From positions 30,259 to 94,258 of the forward strand of contig NZ_MTAW01000045.1 of the NCBI RefSeq assembly GCF_002154725.1: DNA of 64,000 bases, in the 5' to 3' direction. Source of the stretch: Nostoc sp. 106C (GTDB lineage: Bacteria; Cyanobacteriota; Cyanobacteriia; Cyanobacteriales; Nostocaceae). The position numbers were made by a program, and so were the translations under genes. Below, piece after piece: positions 17,120 to 25,013 of the stretch; the stretch's first letter is position 1, and every line of letters begins with the position of its first letter. The notes below the pieces were generated by a model, which did no database searches, was not told the DNA's origin, and was given only the letters and a program-made list of their open reading frames with translations.

Positions 17120-18516
17120 TGACTCAGCAGCCACTTTCTTTATGCTCAACTCTAGGCTTGACAATTCACAGTAGCAGCTTTCAGGAAGCGACGCTAGATT
17201 TGCCCGGAATTTGCTTCCTTGCTAACGGGCAAAATTAAAGACGCGATATTAATCGCGCCCTATAACGTCTTTGTCTATTTGCCGAAATTTAAAGGAAATT
17301 CATTTGCTTAAAAGTTATTGGCATTCATTTCACCTCTAGACCTCCTGTTGAAAAGTTAGGTAGTCTACGGCTAAGAATGGCATCTTGCCACCTTCGCTTT
17401 GTATTTCCCTTATAGCGTATGCCATTAACATTTATGCATTCATAGTTCATACCTAAAGGTATAAACTCTGTGCTTTGTATATACTTATCCTTTGTAAATT
17501 TGTTTGCTCTAGTTACCTACTCCGTAAAAATTACACAGTAAATACTGAAACTGAACTAAATCTTATTTGGCTCTAATAAATATCAATTTAATTTTCAGCT
17601 TTCTGTATTTCCCTGTTAGACATTATGTAAATTTGCGGACGGTATGTTAATACGTGAATATGCTGAATTTTCCCTGGTTTTGGCAATGATTTCCGTGTTA
17701 ATTCCATTACGATTTTTGCTTGATGATGCTAGATAGAAAATCTTATTTTCTTTTTCTAGATTAATTAAATTCGGAGAATGAATTATACATCTGGACGGAT
17801 AAGTAACTACAAATGGCTAGCAGGGGAAAATAAGCAAAGAAAAATTAGTAGATATTCAGATTTTTTTGTGTAAATTTCCGATTTTGCAAAATATTAAAAA
17901 AATTTGAAATTAGTCCGGAGCAGCAAACGCTCGCTAAATTATTTACTTAAGGTTTACTTAATAAATTAATTGGTTTTCCGTTTTGCAGGTGTTGGAAATA
18001 AATTGCTACTCTAACTTACAGTATTTATATCATTTTATGTGTAATTTATTAAACACAATATTTGCTTCCTTTAGCCAACCGAACTGATATGCAAGTAAGG
18101 GAAAAAGGTAGATTACATGAGGAAAACCTTGAGAAGTTATTGCAATGATGAGGTAAGACTGTCAGTTCAGCACAGCAGATCTGCCCAATGCAGTAACTTC
18201 CCATCAACTACATCTGAAAGGATTCCCAACTTAAGTAACTGGATAATAGCCGCTTCATTCGGACATGGAACACACCTGCTTTGAGGTGGACATTACCAAC
18301 TAATTTAAGCTAAAGTTGTAATGAGTTTGTTTTAGATTAAGAAGTAGCAAAACGACCTCAACAAAAAAATCTTTACCTTAACCTGTAATTCCCGCAGTGA
18401 TCGCAAGCAATAACGCAGGTTGGGGCTAATAGTAGTAATATCCTCACATATAAGTAAGAATAATCAATTAATCTAAAATTGGGAAAATTGCCTCAACAAT
18501 TAACAAACTTAAAAAT
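17120..18516. other. Long intergenic region upstream of the Fur-family gene
   Basis: Nearly 1.4 kb with only one candidate gene, the 55-residue frame at 18117-18284. At 17236-17272, AAAGACGCGAT-ATT-AATCGCG with CGTCTTT forms a small palindromic repeat. The rest is AT-rich with no recognisable RNA. A gap this long next to a regulator gene suggests unannotated small transcripts, but I cannot show any. Confidence 0.4.
18117..18284 (+). CDS. Candidate small protein, 55 aa
   Basis: ATG at 18117 is preceded by AAGG eight bases upstream. The peptide starts MRKTLRSYCNDEVRLSVQHS and ends SNWIIAASFGHGTHLL. It is basic at the N terminus and hydrophobic near the C terminus. I do not recognise it. The AASFGHGTHL end is distinctive and easily searchable. 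It does not contain the RGSGR or RGTGR motifs of the heterocyst inhibitors PatS and PatX. It lies 232 bases upstream of the Fur-family gene on the same strand and could be part of its leader. Confidence 0.4.
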   Translation: MRKTLRSYCNDEVRLSVQHSRSAQCSNFPSTTSERIPNLSNWIIAASFGHGTHLL

Positions 18517-18963
18517 ATGCAAAAACAAGCAATAACTACAAAACCAATTCGTTCTTTAGAAGATGCTCTTGAGCAGTGTCAACTGTTAGGAATGCGTGTC
18601 AGCCGTCAGCGTCGCTTTATTCTAGAACTGCTTTGGCAAGCAAATGAACATCTTTCTGCTAGAGAGATTTACGATCGCTTGAACCAGCAAGGTAAAGATA
18701 TCGGTCATACTTCTGTCTATCAAAATTTAGAAGCATTATCTAGTCAAGGTATCATTGAGTGTATTGAACGCTGTGACGGGCGTTTATACGGTAACATCAG
18801 TGATTCTCATAGTCATGTCAACTGTGTTGATACCAATCAAATTCTCGACGTTCATATAGAACTACCAGAAGAATTTATCCGCCAAGTTGAACAGCAAACA
18901 GGAGTACGGATTACTGATTACAGTATTAATTTTTATGGTTACCGCCATGCGCAAGAAAGCTGA
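18517..18963 (+). CDS. Fur-family transcriptional regulator (PerR/FurC-like)
   Basis: A 148-residue metalloregulator. The N-terminal winged helix runs over residues 15-85, with GMRVSRQRRFILELLWQANEHLSA and the recognition helix GHTSVYQNLEALSSQGII. The dimerisation domain has H98 and H100 in SHSHVNC, C103, D105 and H113 as candidate metal ligands. The usual CxxC structural zinc motif is reduced to a single Cys (VNCVDTNQI). The sequence resembles the Anabaena FurC/PerR type more than FurA or Zur, from memory. PerR proteins sense peroxide by oxidation of metal-bound His and derepress peroxide-defence genes. The srx-dps pair in this window is a plausible target, but that is inference. Confidence 0.87.
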   Translation: MQKQAITTKPIRSLEDALEQCQLLGMRVSRQRRFILELLWQANEHLSAREIYDRLNQQGKDIGHTSVYQNLEALSSQGIIECIERCDGRLYGNISDSHSHVNCVDTNQILDVHIELPEEFIRQVEQQTGVRITDYSINFYGYRHAQES

Positions 18964-18975
18964 TTGCAAAAACAA

Positions 18976-21963
18976 TTAAGGTAAATCTACAGGCACAGTC
19001 GGTTCATCTTCTTGGCTTCCAATTAACCCGATATTAAGAATATTTTCCCCATAAATATCTGTGTTTGCCGCAGAATTAAAGCTACTTAGGGGAGAGTTCT
19101 CTGACACGAACCGTTTCAAGCGTTGAAACTCTTCTAAAGAGAAAATAGCACCATTTAACATTGCATATTCTTTCTGCACTTCCGACACAAGAGAATCACA
19201 TAAACAGGTGTAGGTGAAGTTTGCACTTGTGAGGTTTGCGCCAGTCAGGTTTGCGCCTGTCAGGTTTGCACTTGTGAGGTTTGCGCCAGTCAGGTTTGCA
19301 CCACTTAAATTCGCACCGATGAGGTTTGCACTTGCTAGATTTGCGTCTATAAGGTTTGCACCAGCTAAATTCGCACCCATCAATGCTGCTTCCACGAAAT
19401 TAGTTTGTCTCAGATTTACCCTAGCTAACATCACGTGTAACAAAAATGCTCCTGATAAGTTGATACCAGCCAGGGATTGGGATCTGACTCGTTTTGCAAA
19501 AGCATTTATGGATAAAACGCCTGTTCTCCCAATTAGCATGAACAGCGCTTGGGGATTAAATTCTGCTAAATTTTTATGATTTCCACAAGGTGAAAAAGAG
19601 ACTTTAGCTAGGCGATCGCAAGCACAAAGTAATAAAAATACATTGAGTCCTACCACTGCATTCACCTGCTCGATATTGATAGGGTTTTGCAGAGCCTGGA
19701 AATAAGTTAAAGCTTTGTGTGCTATACCTTCCTCTAACCAACGACCTTGACAATAGTCACGCCAGAAAGACTCAAGACGTTGAAACAACACTTCAAAGGA
19801 AAACTGCCACTTTTGCTGACGGCGCAATCCTTCGATCGCGAGTGCTTCTATTTCCTGAGTGAGAATACCGTAACCGAGTAAGTTGTAAAGGTGCTGGGCA
19901 ACAATAGAGGGAGAGTCAAGAATGAATGTAGATCTACTATCAGCGGGTTCTTGACGCTGAGTGAGGATTTTTAATTGGGTAGCAATAGCTTCAGCACAAA
20001 GGTATTCCCCTAAATTAGGGTGAGTGAATTCAGTACTGAGTGGGTGCTGAGTTCTAAAATAAAAAGTCGGTAGAGTCTGAATAGGTAATTCTTTAGATAA
20101 ATTTATTTTTGGGCGATCGCTATGTAAAATCTGGAGAGCGATCGCCTGCATTTGTTCAAGTAAATCTTGGGGATGGCGATTAGAGAGTAAATTGGCGATC
20201 GCTTCTGGTGTACGGTGGATATGCGCCGACCCAGACCGCAGTAGCATTGTTTTTGTACCGCTTGTTAGTGGATAGCCCAATAACCATCGATTGAGGCGAT
20301 GGTAAATTTCCCATAACAGAGGTGCGCTTGTACCTTGTTGGGTGTTAGCAGCTAATTGTAATATTTCCTCGTCCAACAATCCGTCACGGTGTAGCACACC
20401 TAACAAATACAGCATCAGAGGTTGGCGGACTAAGGCTGAGAGTTGTGGTAACTTTGATTTCCTGAGAAATAATCCTGCCTGTTTTAAAAACGTAAAGTAG
20501 TTTTGAGCTACGGGCAAAGATTGTACTGTTGTCCATTGCTGAAACCAGTATCTTAAATCCTCCACATCCAAGGGTTGGATGGTAATTCTTTTCAATTGCT
20601 GCGGTAATGCAGGAGCAATTTGCTGTAAAGTTTCTGTCCGACTCGTCAACAAAATCTTATGTCGTCCTTGCAACTGCAAGTTCAGCAACTCTTGAATAAA
20701 AAGCTCTTTTGCCCTATTACCCTGCTTTGTTGGCGGTAGTTCATCTAAACCATCAAGCAGCAAAAGACACCGAGGATGATCTTGCTTTAACCAGTTAGCA
20801 AAATTTAGCCGGAAATCCCGGGGAAAAACTGAATTGAGGGTTGCTACTAAACTTTGACCGTATATTATGTCTCGCAGCCGAATGAGAATCGGCATCCAGG
20901 TAGGGTAAAGTTCCCATGCTACCTTTGCTGCCCAGATTTGGCAGAAACTAGTTTTACCATAACCAAGTTCCGATTCAATTACCGCAATAGTTTCTAAATC
21001 AGCTAGTTGCTGCTGCGCCCATGCTTGTAAATCAATAGAAGAGCCAATTTTTTGACCTTGCTCAAAACTACTTTCCTCCTCTATTGGCAAACCTTTAAGG
21101 GGAACATAGATATCCTTGAGAGCAAAGGATTCCATAAATAACGGTTGACCGAGGCTTTGAAGTAAATCAACTCGGTAACTTTCTCTATAAGCATCAATTT
21201 TGTCATCTATTGTAGGGCTGGGAGAGCTTTCTACTATTTCAGCTTCGAGGATGACAGAATTGGATGGGAAGGAATTTCCTAAACGGACAAATTTTTGTAG
21301 TTGGGCTAGGGGCGCAGGATTCTCCGCAATAACTTTCAGTAAATAACCAGGAAGTGCGTGTGCCAAACGCTGAGTTAATAGTTTCGCCTCAACCTCCTCT
21401 GCACCATTAGCAACAAACCAACCTATAGCCACACTATTGATTTGTTGTACCAAAAATGAGTCTGCTACCAAAGAAAGTGCTTGTTCTGCTTGAGTGTCAG
21501 TTAGTTTTCCTGGATTGAGAGTTTTCAACAACTCATGCAGGTGAGCGCTTTGGAGGAGAGATTCTGCTTTTTGTGTTGCACCCTGATTATTAATAATTGC
21601 TCGATCTAACCAAGGTTTTTGCAGGCTGATTTCTTGATCTAGAACTTGTTGCAAACCATGAAGATAGGCAATTTGAAATACTAGCCATGTACCCTCATTA
21701 CGTTTTAAGGGTTTTTTTTGGCTGAGATAACGCAGTAGATTTTCAGTCAAATGAGCAATAACGGTAATTTCTTGCCAAATAGCTTTTAGAGGTAGTTCAA
21801 ATACCTCTGTTAGGGTACAAATATCAAATGGCATCAGGCTTTTAACTTCCATGTCCTGAATAAGACGGTAGGCAACACCTGCCATTTGCCCCACTGACAA
21901 TCCACTAAGACTGTGTATTTCGATACAGTTTTCCGCTAACCAATGCCGAATATGAAGGTTCAT
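18976..21963 (-). CDS. NACHT-domain NTPase with C-terminal pentapeptide repeats
   Basis: A 995-residue STAND-type protein. Residues 1-240 are a helical N-terminal region with no family I recognise. The NACHT NTPase core begins about 325: Walker A SELGYGKTS (331-339), Walker B CLLLLDGLDE (399-408) and sensor ILLTSRTE (437-444). Helical regions follow to about 820. Residues about 830-918 are pentapeptide repeats, A(N/D)L-x-x, nearly perfect from 845 (GANLAGANLIDANL), and the tail is acidic. NACHT NTPases are signalling switches that oligomerise on ligand binding; several bacterial ones act in phage defence, and some control transcription. The pentapeptide beta-helix here replaces the more common WD40, TPR or LRR sensor. 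It converges on the Fur-family gene with a 12-base gap. Confidence 0.88.
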   Translation of the reverse strand: MNLHIRHWLAENCIEIHSLSGLSVGQMAGVAYRLIQDMEVKSLMPFDICTLTEVFELPLKAIWQEITVIAHLTENLLRYLSQKKPLKRNEGTWLVFQIAYLHGLQQVLDQEISLQKPWLDRAIINNQGATQKAESLLQSAHLHELLKTLNPGKLTDTQAEQALSLVADSFLVQQINSVAIGWFVANGAEEVEAKLLTQRLAHALPGYLLKVIAENPAPLAQLQKFVRLGNSFPSNSVILEAEIVESSPSPTIDDKIDAYRESYRVDLLQSLGQPLFMESFALKDIYVPLKGLPIEEESSFEQGQKIGSSIDLQAWAQQQLADLETIAVIESELGYGKTSFCQIWAAKVAWELYPTWMPILIRLRDIIYGQSLVATLNSVFPRDFRLNFANWLKQDHPRCLLLLDGLDELPPTKQGNRAKELFIQELLNLQLQGRHKILLTSRTETLQQIAPALPQQLKRITIQPLDVEDLRYWFQQWTTVQSLPVAQNYFTFLKQAGLFLRKSKLPQLSALVRQPLMLYLLGVLHRDGLLDEEILQLAANTQQGTSAPLLWEIYHRLNRWLLGYPLTSGTKTMLLRSGSAHIHRTPEAIANLLSNRHPQDLLEQMQAIALQILHSDRPKINLSKELPIQTLPTFYFRTQHPLSTEFTHPNLGEYLCAEAIATQLKILTQRQEPADSRSTFILDSPSIVAQHLYNLLGYGILTQEIEALAIEGLRRQQKWQFSFEVLFQRLESFWRDYCQGRWLEEGIAHKALTYFQALQNPINIEQVNAVVGLNVFLLLCACDRLAKVSFSPCGNHKNLAEFNPQALFMLIGRTGVLSINAFAKRVRSQSLAGINLSGAFLLHVMLARVNLRQTNFVEAALMGANLAGANLIDANLASANLIGANLSGANLTGANLTSANLTGANLTGANLTSANFTYTCLCDSLVSEVQKEYAMLNGAIFSLEEFQRLKRFVSENSPLSSFNSAANTDIYGENILNIGLIGSQEDEPTVPVDLP

Positions 21964-22096
21964 TTAATTACATAGGTTAATGGCTGTCTATGGCAATTAT
22001 GCTCCATTTTTCAGGTTGCGCAAAGAAGTCACAATGAAGAGTATCAAAGTTTTTTTCTAGCTGGGGAAGAACAGGGTTTCTGTTTTTGAGCAAACT

Positions 22097-23902
22097 ATGA
22101 GCGATCGCCCTCTACGATTATTGTTAGTTGACCAAGACCCGATTTTCCGCTTAGGACTGCGGGTAGCATTGGCAGAAATTCCTAATTTGCTCATAGTAGC
22201 AGAGGTAGAAACAGATACTGCTGCTTTACAAGTTTTAGCAGAACTAGCCAAACAAGACCCTAATCAAATCAATTTAGTGGTTTTGGAATTAGGAAATAAT
22301 CGTTCCCCCAAGCTGCAACAGCAAGGATTACAACTCTGCGGGCAACTGAAAGCTTTATACCCCCATCTGCCCGTACTGCTCCTCAGTTCCGTTACAGAAC
22401 CAGGGCTACTTTTAGCAGCAAGAGTGGCTGGGATAGATGGTTACTGCCCCAAAGGAACTTCAGTTTCTGAATTGGTTGCAGCTATGCAAGAAGTAGCTCA
22501 AGGTGGTTCCGCTTGGTTTGGGGAGATAAGCACTCAGAACTCAACACTCAAAGCTCAAGACTCAGCTCTCAGGACTCAAGAATCAAGACTCCCCTTCGCT
22601 AGGCTAAGAAATAATTTGCGTTTGTCAGGAATTACTTACATTGAAGCCACCCTCCGCTCAGTAATGGCACAATTGCAACTGCCTGGACTACCAGTAATGG
22701 ATAGGGCAATTCTCGCTGGACGGCAACGAGAACTCTTAGCAGCGCGTTGGCTACTAAATCGAATGTTGGCTTTACCACAAGAAAGGCATCAAGAACAGCA
22801 GCAATTTATGCCAGCTTTTGTAGAATTACTACCACCGACAATTCCTTCCCCAAGTACTGCCATTGCCACGTCAGACTTACAACAGCTACAAAATTCACCA
22901 CCTTTACTTAGCCCAAGGTCATTGCAATCTAATTTATTTGCAGCTTGTATTACTAAGTTGCAATATCCTCTAGAAAATGTCACAGATATCCCTTTAGAAA
23001 TTGACATCTTGCGCGAAGATAAAAAGCGAGAATTGCTTTATCTAATTCTGCAAAAGCTGGCTCAACAATTAGATGAACTGCGGGTTGCTCAAATTCCAAT
23101 TAATCATTTATATGATTTAAAAAATCCAATATTACATGATTTATGGCAAGTGACAGTTACAGATTTTTTCGGAAAATTTTCGCGGTTACAAGTAGGCGAT
23201 AGCCAAATAGAAATTGTCAGATTATTACTACAAAATTTTCAAATAGTCCAAACAGAAATTCTTAATAAAATTCCTTTAATTATAGAGTTGTTTGTACATT
23301 TATTATTTCAAACAGATTTGCAAGTTGATAACACCTCTTACCCAGCAGGTAGCTCAGAAGCTCAGTCACAAGCACTAATGATTTTAGAAAACTTGTTGAT
23401 TCAGCTAGCGAATGGAGTAGTTCAGCCGCTACTTAATTCCTTAGCAGATTTAGAAATGATTAAGCAAGGTTATTACGATCGGAGTTTGATTTCAACTAGG
23501 GAAATTGAACGCTTTAGAAATAATTTATCTTGGAAATACCGTTTAAATAATTATATAAATGAGCCAAAGGCAATTTTTGAAAGCCGTTATGAAATATTTG
23601 TCTTTGCACCTCGTGGAATTGCTAAAACGTCAATTTATGCTCCTCGCGCTCAGGAGTTAACACAACTATCGAATCTACCGCTGGTAGTGACTTTACTCCT
23701 AGAATTCCGCGATGCGATCGCACCGCGAATACAATCACTATTAGCTATTTTTGGGAGTGGGATTGTTTTCATTCTCACCCAAGTCATCGGTCGTGGTCTG
23801 GGTTTAATTGGCCGCGGGATTCTCCAAGGAATTGGGAGTGTTTCGTTAACAGAAAAAAATCTGAAACGTAAGAACAATAAGGGAACAGGGAGCAGGGAAT
23901 AG
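22097..23902 (+). CDS. DUF3685 protein with degenerate N-terminal receiver domain
   Basis: A 601-residue protein. Residues 5-135 form a response-regulator receiver fold: LLLVDQDPIFRLGLRVAL gives the acidic pocket and GYCPKGTS the conserved Lys, but the phospho-acceptor Asp position reads VVLELGNN, with Glu in place of Asp. Residues about 145-165 (STQNSTLKAQDSALRTQESR) are translation of a CTCA-rich heptamer-like repeat. The rest is the cyanobacterial DUF3685 region, with a C-terminal membrane segment at about 555-590 (IFGSGIVFILTQVIGRGLGL). The Glu substitution suggests a constitutively active-like or phosphorylation-independent switch. Divergent from the NACHT gene with a 133-base gap. Function unknown. 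Confidence 0.82.
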   Translation: MSDRPLRLLLVDQDPIFRLGLRVALAEIPNLLIVAEVETDTAALQVLAELAKQDPNQINLVVLELGNNRSPKLQQQGLQLCGQLKALYPHLPVLLLSSVTEPGLLLAARVAGIDGYCPKGTSVSELVAAMQEVAQGGSAWFGEISTQNSTLKAQDSALRTQESRLPFARLRNNLRLSGITYIEATLRSVMAQLQLPGLPVMDRAILAGRQRELLAARWLLNRMLALPQERHQEQQQFMPAFVELLPPTIPSPSTAIATSDLQQLQNSPPLLSPRSLQSNLFAACITKLQYPLENVTDIPLEIDILREDKKRELLYLILQKLAQQLDELRVAQIPINHLYDLKNPILHDLWQVTVTDFFGKFSRLQVGDSQIEIVRLLLQNFQIVQTEILNKIPLIIELFVHLLFQTDLQVDNTSYPAGSSEAQSQALMILENLLIQLANGVVQPLLNSLADLEMIKQGYYDRSLISTREIERFRNNLSWKYRLNNYINEPKAIFESRYEIFVFAPRGIAKTSIYAPRAQELTQLSNLPLVVTLLLEFRDAIAPRIQSLLAIFGSGIVFILTQVIGRGLGLIGRGILQGIGSVSLTEKNLKRKNNKGTGSRE

Positions 23903-24182
23903 AGATGCTATTACATCCCTTCTTCTTACACTCTACATCTTTATACCCTGAAACCACTATTCGGTCATGAACATGTAAATTTATTGAATAAGGAAGCATT
24001 CAATTATATTGATAAGGCAATTTACCTGTTTACTTGCGGAAAACACCAAAATGAGAAAGCATTATGCCTTAATGAGAAAGCAATAAGGCATTTTGAGTAA
24101 GCAATATACAATTTTGAGAAAGTAATCAAGTGTTTTGTTGATTGATTTCAACTGAATCAAAATAAAATCAAGGCATTAGGCA
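23903..24182. other. Intergenic region with a tandem repeat array
   Basis: 280 bases between co-directional genes, dominated at its end by four 21-bp units at 24053-24136, listed separately. No other feature seen. Confidence 0.5.
24053..24136. repeat. Four tandem 21-bp repeats upstream of the phytol kinase gene
   Basis: Units start at 24053, 24074, 24095 and 24116, each exactly 21 bases, with consensus GAG(A/T)AAGCAATAAGGCATTT. The first five to ten bases of each unit are best conserved. A 21-bp period is two DNA helical turns, so all units face the same side of the helix. The array ends 46 bases before the ATG at 24183, so it lies in the promoter or leader. Confidence 0.85.
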
Positions 24183-24908
24183 ATGAGTAATGACTGGATC
24201 GGCTATAGCGATTTTATTGGATTGGCAGCATCCTATGTTTATGCCATTGGTTTACTGATATTTGGTGAAGGGCTAGGTCGGCTATTTCATGTCAAGCCAA
24301 ACCTGACTCGTAAGATTATCCATGTTGGTGCAGGAATGTGGGTATTTGGCGTACTTCTGCTTTTTAAGCACTGGGAAATTGGCATTGTGCCTTTTGCTAG
24401 CTTTATTGCTGTCAACTACTTGCTCTACCGTTACCGAGTTATCGCTGCAATGGATACCGATGACAGTTCACCAGGTACGGTCTATTTTGCAATTTCTGTA
24501 ACACTGCTGTTTGGGTTGCTGTGGCGACCATCTGGCCCAGTAGATAGTGTACCTATTGCTGTAGCTGGAGTTATGGCCATGACTTGGGGAGATGCACTGG
24601 CGGCATTAATTGGTAGACGTTTCGGTAAACATAAATACCAGGTAGGAAATTCTGTTCGTTCCTGGGAAGGTTCATCAGCAATGTTTCTAGCAAGTACGAC
24701 AGCCATTTTTTTCGTGTTACTGTTACTACCTGGTTCATCGCTCAGTCCTTTAGCAGTATCTTATGGTGTTGATAGAGCAATGTTGGCGGCTGTTGTTAGT
24801 GGTGCTTTGGCAACGCTGGCTGAGGGAGTTTCGCCTCATGGTACAGATAACCTCAGCGTTCCGCTAGTGACAGCAGGAGTAGTATGGGTTTTAATTAATA
24901 ATTCGTAA
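24183..24908 (+). CDS. Phytol kinase / diacylglycerol-polyprenol kinase family protein
   Basis: A 241-residue polytopic membrane protein of the CTP-dependent lipid kinase family (phytol kinase VTE5, dolichol kinase, CDP-archaeol-related). About seven hydrophobic segments are seen. The conserved loop TRKIIHVGAGMWVFG (42-56) and the motifs GDALAALIGRRFGKHKY (about 136-152) and VRSWEGSSAMF are characteristic. In cyanobacteria the homologue salvages phytol from chlorophyll breakdown for tocopherol and chlorophyll synthesis. The final codons AAT AAT TCG TAA are formed by an AATTCGT heptamer repeat that continues past the stop. Confidence 0.85.
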   Translation: MSNDWIGYSDFIGLAASYVYAIGLLIFGEGLGRLFHVKPNLTRKIIHVGAGMWVFGVLLLFKHWEIGIVPFASFIAVNYLLYRYRVIAAMDTDDSSPGTVYFAISVTLLFGLLWRPSGPVDSVPIAVAGVMAMTWGDALAALIGRRFGKHKYQVGNSVRSWEGSSAMFLASTTAIFFVLLLLPGSSLSPLAVSYGVDRAMLAAVVSGALATLAEGVSPHGTDNLSVPLVTAGVVWVLINNS

Positions 24909-24917
24909 TTCGTAATT
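24900..24917. repeat. AATTCGT heptamer repeat overlapping a stop codon
   Basis: AATTCGTAATTCGTAATT spans the end of the phytol kinase gene and supplies its TAA (24906-24908). The same heptamer in inverse orientation supplies the stop of the permease gene at 55479. Confidence 0.8.
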
Positions 24918-24931
24918 AAATGTTTATATAT

Positions 24932-24945
24932 CAATACGGTTCAGT
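24932..24945. repeat. Single end of MITE family A
   Basis: CAATACGGTTCAGT matches the first 14 bases of the family A terminal inverted repeat. I find no matching right end or target duplication nearby, so it is a truncated relic or chance. Just downstream, GGCATTGCCCACC matches the hairpin sequence after putA. Confidence 0.4.
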
Positions 24946-25013
24946 AGTATCTGTAGGCATTGCCCACCAAAACCCGGATATGGTAGACCGAGAAACGCTA
25001 TATAATTAGATTT

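Noticed and set aside
18117..18284. PatS/PatX-type heterocyst inhibitor peptide
   Set aside because: The 55-residue frame lacks RGSGR or RGTGR.
19214..19579. 121-codon plus-strand frame opposite the NACHT gene
   Set aside because: It is the complement of the pentapeptide repeat DNA, giving an artificial RFAPV repeat.
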